From Lachnospiraceae bacterium (GTDB taxonomy: Bacteria; Bacillota; Clostridia; Lachnospirales; Lachnospiraceae), in assembly GCA_017461685.1 (NCBI GenBank), contig JAFTXF010000085.1:1-6435 (forward strand): DNA of 6,435 bases, written 5' to 3'. Shown here one piece after another: positions 1-5,878 of the stretch. A model generated the notes under the pieces. The model had not been told where the DNA came from and did not search any database. It saw only the letters and a program-made list of their open reading frames with translations. The translations under genes were made by a program, and so were the position numbers. Numbering within the stretch: position 1 is the stretch's first letter; each line of letters starts with the position of its first letter.

Positions 1-828
1 GGCAAGATTACCACTCTGCAATGCACGGAACGTATATGTATTGATAACGTCTGTAGTCGGATACAATACACCGATATTCTTAGGTACCTGATAGAACAGG
101 TCAAGACCTGAACTGAATAAGTGTCCTAAGTTTACGATATTCTGAACTACGATAATCGGAATCAAATGTGGAATCATTACGTGCCAGATCTGCTGAACCT
201 TATTAGCACCGTCAATCTTGGCTGCATCTAAGAGTCCTTCGTCCATGCTCATAAGCGCTGCATAATAAATCATGGAACCAACACCTACAGTACCCCAAAC
301 CTGTACAATGGTCAAAATAATCGGCCAAGCGCCTATCTTGGTGTACCAGTCTACTGCTGTACCGCCGGCTGCTGTAATTAACTGATTGATATAACCAAAA
401 CGATAGCTCAAGAACATCTCGGCAACGAATGATAAAATAACCGCTGATAAAAACTTCGGCATCAGCATAACAGTATTGTAGAACTTCAAAGCCTTTCTGT
501 TCTTTACATGGTAGAACAAAAGTGCCAGACCTACGGAACAGAATGTACCGATAATCAGCCATGCAATGTTATACAATAATGTGTTGCGGAGCGTTCTGAC
601 AGCATCTGCTGAAGTAAAGAAGAACTCGAAGTTCTTAAGTCCAATCCAGTCACTGCCCCAGATGCCCTTCAAAGGCTTAAAGTTCTTGAATGCAATAACA
701 AGACCGGCCAGCGGAATATAGTTGAATATAATCAAATATATCACACCCGGCAACGCCAGTAAGCCCATACTGATACTTTCTCGGTATGCTCTTTTGGAAG
801 CTTTTTGTTTTTTAGTATTTTTGCTCAT
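1..828 (-). CDS. Carbohydrate ABC transporter permease, LplB type (3' end outside window)
   Basis: Inner-membrane permease subunit of a binding-protein-dependent sugar or oligosaccharide importer. The frame is open from ATG at 828 to the window edge, giving 276 residues; LplB-like permeases run about 295-320, so roughly the last 20-45 residues are missing. A basic N-terminus (residues 1-16, KKQKASKRAYRE) is followed by hydrophobic segments at about 21-48, 81-107, 115-140, 166-193 and 218-238. The cytoplasmic EAA loop that contacts the ATPase is visible at 195-222 (EGLLDAAKIDGANK, ending MIPHL). The stretch around 254-270 (VLYPTTDVINTYTFRALQ) is typical of the LplB/YtcP branch. The start is chosen because AGGAGGG lies upstream at 841-847, with a rather long spacing of 12 nt, and the family's N-terminal layout fits. 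It is divergent from a YesN/YesM-type pair, a common arrangement in which the pair controls the transporter. The substrate cannot be told from this subunit. Confidence 0.93.
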   Translation of the reverse strand, partial: MSKNTKKQKASKRAYRESISMGLLALPGVIYLIIFNYIPLAGLVIAFKNFKPLKGIWGSDWIGLKNFEFFFTSADAVRTLRNTLLYNIAWLIIGTFCSVGLALLFYHVKNRKALKFYNTVMLMPKFLSAVILSFVAEMFLSYRFGYINQLITAAGGTAVDWYTKIGAWPIILTIVQVWGTVGVGSMIYYAALMSMDEGLLDAAKIDGANKVQQIWHVMIPHLIPIIVVQNIVNLGHLFSSGLDLFYQVPKNIGVLYPTTDVINTYTFRALQSGNLA

Positions 829-840
829 TTTTCCAAATCA

Positions 841-847
841 CCCTCCT
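841..847 (-). promoter_or_regulatory. Ribosome binding site of the permease gene
   Basis: On the minus strand this reads AGGAGGG, a near-perfect anti-Shine-Dalgarno match, 12 nt before ATG at 828. The spacing is longer than usual, but no other in-frame start lies closer: the nearby TTG is in another frame and meets a stop after two codons. Confidence 0.75.
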
Positions 848-864
848 GTTGTGTTTCTTTTATT

Positions 865-893
865 ATTATGCACCCGTTTATGTTTTTTTTGAA
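865..893 (-). promoter_or_regulatory. Candidate weak promoter of the permease operon
   Basis: On the minus strand, TTCAAA (888-893, 4 of 6 to the -35 consensus) is followed after 17 bp by CATAAT (865-870, 5 of 6 to the -10 consensus). Transcription would start near 858 and give a short leader containing the ribosome binding site. The poor -35 box would fit a promoter that needs an activator, such as the adjacent AraC-type regulator. The region is AT-rich, so a chance match is possible. Confidence 0.4.
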
Positions 894-898
894 TCCGC

Positions 899-953
899 AT
901 TTGATGCTTTTCTACTCGTTTTGTGCCATTTACACACAATTTGATTTTTCTCT
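899..953. promoter_or_regulatory. Candidate regulator-binding direct repeats in the divergent region
   Basis: Two 15-bp segments, 899-913 and 939-953, match at 12 of 15 positions (ATTTGATnnTTnTCT) and start exactly 40 bp apart, close to four helical turns. The first also overlaps a small palindrome, GCAT-TTG-ATGC, at 897-907. They lie just upstream of the weak permease -35 box and end just before the regulator's own -35 box at 959. AraC-family proteins usually bind direct repeats placed this way. Function is inferred from placement only. Confidence 0.35.
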
Positions 954-958
954 TTGCA

Positions 959-987
959 TTGACATTTTCCATCTTCTACTTTATTAT
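959..987 (+). promoter_or_regulatory. Sigma-A type promoter of the response regulator/kinase operon
   Basis: A perfect -35 box TTGACA (959-964) is separated by 17 bp from TATTAT (982-987), 5 of 6 to the -10 consensus. Transcription should start near 994, leaving a leader of about 118 nt before ATG at 1112. The leader (994-1111) shows only tiny inverted repeats and no riboswitch or terminator that I recognise. Strong core elements suggest steady expression of the two-component pair. Confidence 0.7.
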
Positions 988-1111
988 AAATGTAGGTTAT
1001 GATTACATATAAAAACTAGGATGAATCACGGACTATGACACTGCATCTCTGCTTATGATTTTATTTGCAGCCTTACCGTTATCATCCGTTTACAGATAAG
1101 AGGATCTATTT

Positions 1112-2338
1112 ATGTACAAAATTATGATCGTCGATGACGAATTAAGCTCTCAGGACATGCTGCAGCGTTTTATTGACTCCAAGCTTCCCAATTATGAAGT
1201 TACGGATATCTGCAATAATGGTCTGGAGGCCCTTTCCGCTTTTCAGCAAAGGCCGGCTGATATTGTATTATTGGATATTCGTATGCCTATGATGGATGGG
1301 CTGACTTTTTTAGAACATTTAAATAAGGTCACCAGAGATTTTGTTGCCATCGTCATTTCCAGCTTCGGCGAATTTGAATACGCCAAAACTGCCATGAGAC
1401 TGGGCGTTTCTCACTACCTTTTAAAGCCGGTGGACTTCATCGAGCTGACCCAGGCATTAGAAGCGGCTTCTCAGTCTCTTGGTTACAAGCGCATTGCCTA
1501 TACGCCGCCAAGCATTTTCCTGGACGACATTCAGGAGCTGTATTTTCAGAATATACTAAATGGCAGATATGCAGACTCTGAAGCTGCGCTTCATGATTTT
1601 TCTAAGGCCAAATTACCTGTATCTTACGACGATACCAAAGGGCTATATATTCAGGTAGATTTTCTGGATACTGTCAAATGGACCTACGGCCAGGATGCTT
1701 TGGTCACTGCAACGGGCAATCTTATTTCCCTGCTCTACCAGCCGCTGTTTCTGATTCCTGTGATGCAGGAGCAGAACAATTGTCACTACATCATGTTTTG
1801 TGACGATATACCGGACTCCATGGACCTGCTTTGCCAGCAGATGCAGTCTCTATTACATATTATGGTATCTGCAAAGCTGCTTTGTTCTTTTGCTTCCATC
1901 GAGCAGCTGCGTACTACCATACTGACACAGCCGCCTGCTGCTGTTATCGCTTCTCCTACCATAGAGGAGGTTATTCCTGAGGAGGACTTTATTGATATGC
2001 CGGAATACGTTTTGAACCAGCGTATCGAAAATGCCATCGCTTACATCCATCAGCACTACGGTAAGGACTTGACGAGAGATACGGTTGCTGCTGCGGTTTA
2101 TATGTCCGGCGCTCATTTCAGCCGCTGCTTTAAGACCATTACCGGCGTTTCCTACAAGGATTACCTGACAGAGGTCCGTATGCAGAAGGCCATGGAGCTG
2201 TTGAAGACCAACATGAAGATTTCAGACATTTCCTCACGGGTAGGTTACCCGAACCCGAACCGTTTTAATATTAATTTCAGACATTATACCTCTTATACAC
2301 CTTCAGAATACCGTATTCATGTTTTGAAGATGCTTTAG
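1112..2338 (+). CDS. YesN-like response regulator with AraC-type DNA-binding domain
   Basis: Cytoplasmic transcription factor of a two-component system, 408 residues. The receiver domain spans about 1-120 and has the acidic pair D8/D9, the phosphoacceptor D55 (IVLLDIRMPMMDG), S83 in the conserved Ser/Thr position (VISSFGEFEYA) and K105 (LLKPVDF). Residues about 125-300 form a variable linker region with no motif I recognise. The AraC-family domain covers about 303-405, with helix-turn-helix units near 322-343 and 370-392 and the signature region VGYPNPNRFNINFRHYTSYT before PSEYR. At 408 residues it is shorter than many YesN proteins of around 500. The start is supported by AGAGGA at 1099-1104, 7 nt upstream. 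The kinase gene follows after 20 bp, and a sugar permease diverges upstream, so control of that transporter is the likely role. Confidence 0.95.
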   Translation: MYKIMIVDDELSSQDMLQRFIDSKLPNYEVTDICNNGLEALSAFQQRPADIVLLDIRMPMMDGLTFLEHLNKVTRDFVAIVISSFGEFEYAKTAMRLGVSHYLLKPVDFIELTQALEAASQSLGYKRIAYTPPSIFLDDIQELYFQNILNGRYADSEAALHDFSKAKLPVSYDDTKGLYIQVDFLDTVKWTYGQDALVTATGNLISLLYQPLFLIPVMQEQNNCHYIMFCDDIPDSMDLLCQQMQSLLHIMVSAKLLCSFASIEQLRTTILTQPPAAVIASPTIEEVIPEEDFIDMPEYVLNQRIENAIAYIHQHYGKDLTRDTVAAAVYMSGAHFSRCFKTITGVSYKDYLTEVRMQKAMELLKTNMKISDISSRVGYPNPNRFNINFRHYTSYTPSEYRIHVLKML

Positions 2339-2358
2339 AGGCTTATGAGGCATTTATT

Positions 2359-4101
2359 ATGCACAGAATCATCAAATTTATCAAAAATGCATTTGTGCGC
2401 AAGTGGTTTTTTACGCTTTTAGCATTTGTAATGGTGCTGTTTACAGGCTTTATGCTATACACCCATTATAATGCTACCAAGGCGCTGCAGTTGGAGTATA
2501 CTTCCTACAGTGAGCTCCAGACCGAGCGAATCAGTGCTGCGTTAGATGACGACTTTGTTAGCTTCAGCCGCATCACTTCTTTGCTGTCCATCAACAATAT
2601 GATTCAGATTTATCTTTTTAACGATAATGCGGAGAGGCTTTTTCCTGATATATACAGTCAGATTTACAGTCAGTTGGTGTCCTATCAGGAGGGTTTTCCT
2701 GCCGTCAACTCGATTTATTTATTTCCTTCTTACGGCAGTGAGGTCTTTACCTCCTCCAGCCAAAATCCGCAAATGATAAAATCCCAGTCAGACGCAGAAA
2801 GCCTGTCCGCCTGGGAGATGCCGGAGGGTAATACCTTTATCCCCCGCAAAAAAGACAATCGATATCCTTATCTTATGACGCTATGCGTGCCCCTTTATAA
2901 ATCCGGACAGCAGGCATTGATTGCAGTCAATATCGATACCGCACAAATTTCCACACTGGCGGACGGACAGAATACTTCCTTCCAGAATATTTATATTATT
3001 TCCGATGACGGAGACTTGCTTTACCGAAACGGCCAGCAGGATATTCCGGAAGCCCTTGAAACTGTGCCGGAGCTTATACATTTTGACAGTTCGAAGGAAT
3101 TTTATAGCAAATACGTAACCGGAGATGAACCGTATATTTATGTGCAGCAGCACTCCGGCCAGTATGACTGGTATTATATCACCGTCACTACGCCCCAAAG
3201 CTATATCGGCAAGGGCTATGACTTCTCTGCTTCCCTGTTTTCGCTCTTTCCATGGCTGTTAGTATTGGCACTGCTGATTGTTATCTGGATGGTTTGGCTG
3301 ATCACACATCCGGTTCGTACCATTATGGACTTTTTGGACAATCCGCTGACAGAACAGCCGGAAAAGATTTCCGAACCGGAAACGCAAAAAATCATACGGC
3401 ATCTGATGAAATATATTCAAACGAACCATGCGCTCTCCAAGGAGCTGGATAAGCAGTTAGAGCAGCAGAATAAAGCCACCTACCACGCTTTGCAGTCCCA
3501 GATTAATCCGCACTTTTTATTTAACACCTTGAATTTGATCCGTAACATGGAGGTGGAGACACTGGGTTTTGACCACAAGGCGCCGGAAATGACTTTGACC
3601 TTGAGCAGGCTTTTACAATATGCATTAGACTCTACCAATCTGGTAACATTGAAAACAGAGTTCTATTACACAGAACTGTACTTAAAGATTTTGAACCAGC
3701 GCTACAAAGAAAAGCTGCATTTTACCCTTCAAAGCGAAGGAGCTTCTGCAGACGTCATGGTTCCAAAGCTGATTTTACAGCCACTGATTGAAAATGCAGT
3801 CTTCCACGGCTGCTCTCCACAGTTAGACAAGCACAATACCATTCTGGTCAAGGCAGAAACAGCGAATAATTACTGTAATATCACCATTCAGGACAACGGC
3901 ATAGGAATGTCCCATGAAAAACTGGAAGCCCTTCGCAACAAACTGAAGGACTTAAAGAGCATTCCGAGTGATTCCATCGGCTTGCAAAATGTGGCCGTCC
4001 GTATGCATCTGACCTACGGTGATGCCTTTACCATTCATATCGACAGTAAGACCGGGGAAGGAACTTCGATCATGCTTTCTATTCCGATTACCGGTGATTA
4101 A
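2359..4101 (+). CDS. YesM-like membrane sensor histidine kinase
   Basis: Sensor kinase of 580 residues, the probable partner of the regulator 20 bp upstream. A basic N-terminus leads into transmembrane segment 1 (about 16-36). An extracytoplasmic sensing region, probably Cache-like, fills about 37-290, and transmembrane segment 2 lies at about 291-316. A short degenerate HAMP-like linker (WLITHPVRTIMDFL) and a Gln-rich helix follow. The His_kinase (LytS/YesM) motif LQSQINPHFLFNTLN places the phosphorylated histidine at H385. The ATPase domain shows the N box LILQPLIENAVFHG (N479), the G1 box DNGIGM (512-517) and the G2 region SIGLQNVAVRM (539-549). All key residues are present, so it should be active. 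GAGG at 2347-2350 sits 8 nt before the ATG; another ATG at 2345 is out of frame. The ligand is unknown; by context it is probably a carbohydrate. Confidence 0.95.
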   Translation: MHRIIKFIKNAFVRKWFFTLLAFVMVLFTGFMLYTHYNATKALQLEYTSYSELQTERISAALDDDFVSFSRITSLLSINNMIQIYLFNDNAERLFPDIYSQIYSQLVSYQEGFPAVNSIYLFPSYGSEVFTSSSQNPQMIKSQSDAESLSAWEMPEGNTFIPRKKDNRYPYLMTLCVPLYKSGQQALIAVNIDTAQISTLADGQNTSFQNIYIISDDGDLLYRNGQQDIPEALETVPELIHFDSSKEFYSKYVTGDEPYIYVQQHSGQYDWYYITVTTPQSYIGKGYDFSASLFSLFPWLLVLALLIVIWMVWLITHPVRTIMDFLDNPLTEQPEKISEPETQKIIRHLMKYIQTNHALSKELDKQLEQQNKATYHALQSQINPHFLFNTLNLIRNMEVETLGFDHKAPEMTLTLSRLLQYALDSTNLVTLKTEFYYTELYLKILNQRYKEKLHFTLQSEGASADVMVPKLILQPLIENAVFHGCSPQLDKHNTILVKAETANNYCNITIQDNGIGMSHEKLEALRNKLKDLKSIPSDSIGLQNVAVRMHLTYGDAFTIHIDSKTGEGTSIMLSIPITGD

Positions 4102-4107
4102 ATCTTA

Positions 4108-4153
4108 GGTGCCGGTCGAAGGCACTGGTCGCAGGCACTGGTCGCAGGCACTA
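4108..4153. repeat. 13-bp tandem repeat, about 3.5 copies
   Basis: Beginning 6 bp after the kinase stop, a 13-bp unit GGCACTGGTCGCA occurs exactly at 4121-4133 and 4134-4146. A partial copy, GGCACTA, follows at 4147-4153, and a diverged copy (9 of 13) precedes at 4108-4120. The first copy and the next unit can also pair as a hairpin, GTGCC (4109-4113) with GGCAC (4121-4125) around a 7-nt loop. It is GC-rich compared with its surroundings. Copy number may vary by replication slippage. Confidence 0.85.
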
Positions 4154-4160
4154 ATATAAT

Positions 4161-4203
4161 AGGCCGTTCACGTCACGCTTCAGTTTCGTAAAGTGAACGG
4201 CCT
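4161..4203 (+). terminator. Hairpin, probable terminator of the two-component operon
   Basis: A perfect 11-bp inverted repeat pairs AGGCCGTTCAC (4161-4171) with GTGAACGGCCT (4193-4203) around a 21-nt loop that contains a further ACG/CGT pairing. It lies 60 bp after the kinase stop. The T tract directly after the stem is weak (TTTGCATT), with a stronger T-rich run only at about 4216-4227. The loop is longer than in a classical intrinsic terminator. On the minus strand no T run follows, so it fits the plus-strand operon better. Confidence 0.6.
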
Positions 4204-4228
4204 TTGCATTGGCAATATTTTGTTTTTC

Positions 4229-4268
4229 CTAATTGTAATGAACTACTTTTCTAATTATAATTAGTTAC
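4229..4268. repeat. Two-copy 18-bp repeat with a perfect palindrome, operator-like
   Basis: CTAATTGTAATGAACTAC (4229-4246) and CTAATTATAATTAGTTAC (4251-4268) match at 14 of 18 positions with a 22-bp period, about two helical turns. The second copy contains a perfect 14-bp palindrome, CTAATTATAATTAG (4251-4264). It abuts a TTGACA box at 4269. The arrangement resembles a dimeric repressor site of the MarR kind, but AT-rich palindromes also arise by chance and no regulator gene is nearby. Confidence 0.45.
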
Positions 4269-4296
4269 TTGACATTCCATAGCAATTGCATATCAT
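4269..4296 (+). promoter_or_regulatory. Promoter-like sequence pointing antisense into the next gene
   Basis: A perfect TTGACA (4269-4274), a 16-bp spacer and TATCAT (4291-4296, 5 of 6 to the -10 consensus) form a good sigma-A match on the plus strand. It lies directly downstream of the palindromic repeat. No plus-strand gene follows; transcription would run antisense through the minus-strand gene ending at 4293. It may be a remnant of a lost gene's control region, an antisense promoter, or chance. Confidence 0.4.
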
Positions 4297-4979
4297 AGAT
4301 GATATTTCTTCAGCATCTCTTTATAAAATTCCGGTTCCTTCGACAGTCTCGGAATGCTGTCCACCTGATTATCCAAAGTCATGGCATCAATTAAGCGGAA
4401 GAGCTTATCTCTTTCTGCCCGTCCTTCGGTGAGGCCAGCCTGGTGCCCCTCCGTAAGACCATCCCGGTGGCCTTCCGCATAAAAGTACTCCCGCTCCATT
4501 CTCATATGCTTTTCTTCGTCATATTCATAAATACTCATATGCATCGCCTCCGTTCTGTTCTGCTCCAGAAATTCCTTTAAGATTCCTTCCCGGATACACT
4601 CAGTAATTGCCTGCTCCACGGCTTCCTCGATGGTGCGGATTTTATCGCCGCAAACATCCACCTCTCCGGCATACTGCCGCACACGCCTTGTATATACCGC
4701 ATAATCGTGCAGTGTCCTGCAGGCTGCCAGCAGTTCCTCATTATGTCCGGTATTGATATTAAATACATCTACCAGCAGCTCTAAGGATATCTTCTCATCC
4801 TTCATTATGTACATATCCGAAAGCTTCAATTCCTCGTACTCCGGCCGTTCATCCGTGCCGTTGTAAAATACCACAAACCGCGGTGCCGGGAGCTTAATCT
4901 GCTTGCTGCCGTACATATTCTCATCCTTCGTCAGCGTCGAGTATAGGTCTGACAGGTAAAAGAAAATGCGCAGCGGCAT
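4293..4979 (-). CDS. Rpn/PD-(D/E)XK nuclease-family protein, N-terminally truncated
   Basis: 228 residues from ATG 4979. The start NMPLRIFFYLSDLY, then LPAPRFVVFYNGT (30-42), the central LVDVFNINTGHNEEL region (69-83) and ECIREGILKEFL (127-138) are hallmarks of the Rpn/transposase-like PD-(D/E)XK family found in many Clostridia. The C-terminus carries an 8-residue repeat (GHRDGLTE, GHQAGLTE, from residue 170), also usual there. Family members normally have about 80-100 residues before this point, holding the nuclease core; here they are absent. The frame stays open 19 codons upstream to a TGA at 5037-5039, and the codons just before the ATG read DNPN, matching the family's NPNMPLR context, so the ATG is probably an internal methionine of the ancestral gene. 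AAGGAG lies 11 nt upstream, so the short form could still be translated. It is probably a decayed remnant without nuclease activity. Confidence 0.8.
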   Translation of the reverse strand: MPLRIFFYLSDLYSTLTKDENMYGSKQIKLPAPRFVVFYNGTDERPEYEELKLSDMYIMKDEKISLELLVDVFNINTGHNEELLAACRTLHDYAVYTRRVRQYAGEVDVCGDKIRTIEEAVEQAITECIREGILKEFLEQNRTEAMHMSIYEYDEEKHMRMEREYFYAEGHRDGLTEGHQAGLTEGRAERDKLFRLIDAMTLDNQVDSIPRLSKEPEFYKEMLKKYHL

Positions 4980-5232
4980 GTTCGGGTTGTCTCCTTTTTC
5001 AATACGCAGGAGGCCTGCCTCAATCTTCGGAAAACCTCACTGCTTAAAATAAATTGGAATAAAGCATTGAGATTTCCTTAGATAAAAAGATTTATTTAAA
5101 AGATATCATTTGTAGAAATAATAGAAATATAATGCTTTAAAAGTATTCTAACACACTTCTACGGGTACGTCTAGCGCTTTTACGAAAAATATGTAAAAAA
5201 ATTGCGTAGGTGCGTTTTCAAAACTATCCCAT
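4980..5232. other. AT-rich intergenic region without a recognisable gene
   Basis: This 253-bp stretch separates the truncated Rpn gene from the flavin reductase. All minus-strand frames are interrupted by stops and show none of the missing Rpn N-terminus. It holds a minus-strand promoter candidate (5145-5173) and a 9-bp inverted repeat, TAAAGCATT (5060-5068) with AATGCTTTA (5131-5139). A 7-codon ORF with an AAGGAA ribosome-site match also lies on the minus strand (5067 down to 5044). I see no clear terminator after the flavin reductase gene. Confidence 0.6.
5145..5173 (-). promoter_or_regulatory. Candidate promoter upstream of the Rpn gene
   Basis: On the minus strand, TAGACG (5168-5173, 4 of 6) is followed after 17 bp by TAGAAT (5145-5150, 5 of 6), with TGT directly before the -10 box making it an extended -10 element. 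Transcription would begin near 5138 and run about 160 nt before the Rpn start. It may be the ancestral promoter of the intact gene. Confidence 0.4.
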
Positions 5233-5790
5233 CTATTTCAACGCAAGACCGTCTTTAAAAGCATTTCCGACTTTTTCCCCAAGTACATAGTAAGCATGAT
5301 TCATTCCGTCATAGGTAATCGGGCGCAGCTTTGCAGGATCAATCATACCGTTAGTCAGGATGCTTTCATCTGCACATACATTTACAATTTCTCCCACCAT
5401 GCGGCAGCTTTCTTCGTCATAACTTACCAGCCTGCATTCAATGGTCAGCGGCAGCTCTTCTATCACCGGTGCATCCACATTTTCACTTTTCACGGTATGG
5501 AAACCGGCTTTTTCTAATTTGTTCGGCTCATTATTTGCAGAGACGATACCTACATAATCGCATGCTGCCAGCGTATCCACCGTCGCCATACTGACTGTAA
5601 ATGCACCGCGCGCAAGAATATTTTTTACCGTCTTATGTTCCGGACTCAGACATATGCTTATCTCTGTCGCTTCACTAATGCCGCCCCACGCAGCGTTCAT
5701 TGCATTAGGTATGCCGTTCTCATCGAAACTACCGATAATAAATACCGGCTGCGGATACAGGATAGGTTTTGCTCCAAAATTCTTTCTCAT
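5233..5790 (-). CDS. Flavin reductase family protein (flavoredoxin-like)
   Basis: Soluble cytoplasmic FMN-binding split-barrel protein of 185 residues, within the usual 160-210 range of the flavin reductase-like family. Recognisable parts are PQPVFIIGSFDENG (13-26), PNAMNAAWGG (28-37), SPEHKTVKNIL (49-59, in the position that contacts flavin phosphate), FTVSMA (64-69), ACDYVGIVSANNEPNKLEKAGF (76-97) and the C-terminal YYVLGEKVGNAF. Relatives bind FMN and pass electrons or reduce flavin with NAD(P)H; the substrate or partner here is unknown. A TTG at 5796 would add two residues, but AGGAG (5800-5804) is only 3 nt from it and 9 nt from ATG 5790, so ATG is preferred. It has its own promoter candidate 61 bp upstream, inside the end of the preceding gene, so it is probably transcribed independently. 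Confidence 0.9.
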   Translation of the reverse strand: MRKNFGAKPILYPQPVFIIGSFDENGIPNAMNAAWGGISEATEISICLSPEHKTVKNILARGAFTVSMATVDTLAACDYVGIVSANNEPNKLEKAGFHTVKSENVDAPVIEELPLTIECRLVSYDEESCRMVGEIVNVCADESILTNGMIDPAKLRPITYDGMNHAYYVLGEKVGNAFKDGLALK

Positions 5791-5799
5791 AGTCAAATG

Positions 5800-5804
5800 C
5801 TCCT
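5800..5804 (-). promoter_or_regulatory. Ribosome binding site that fixes the flavin reductase start
   Basis: AGGAG on the minus strand lies 9 nt before ATG 5790 and only 3 nt before the in-frame TTG at 5796. Normal spacing favours the ATG and a protein of 185 residues. Confidence 0.75.
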
Positions 5805-5850
5805 ATTTTCATTATTAGTTCATAATCAAATACCTTGAAGTTTTTGCCGC

Positions 5851-5878
5851 ATTATACATCATTTCATTTACGGGACAA
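5851..5878 (-). promoter_or_regulatory. Promoter of the flavin reductase gene
   Basis: On the minus strand TTGTCC (5873-5878, 4 of 6) is followed after 16 bp by a perfect TATAAT (5851-5856). Transcription would start near 5844, giving a leader of about 54 nt. The -35 box lies within the last codons of the upstream gene, which ends at 5864, so the two genes need not share a transcript. Confidence 0.6.

Noticed and set aside
212..562. Minus-strand ORF of 116 codons
   Set aside because: It is an out-of-frame shadow inside the permease gene, which has clear family motifs in the other frame.
805..1002. Plus-strand ORF of 65 codons rich in Phe and Leu
   Set aside because: It overlaps the permease start and the divergent promoters, has no ribosome binding site, and its composition simply reflects T-rich intergenic DNA.
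994..1111. Possible riboswitch or attenuator in the regulator's leader
   Set aside because: Only 5-bp inverted repeats (for example CTGCA 1041-1045 with TGCAG 1066-1070) are present, with no terminator stem or known aptamer pattern.
5044..5067. Seven-codon minus-strand ORF (MLYSNLF) with an AAGGAA site, as a possible leader peptide
   Set aside because: It is too short to judge, shows no run of regulatory codons and no attenuator hairpin, and such ORFs are frequent by chance in AT-rich DNA.
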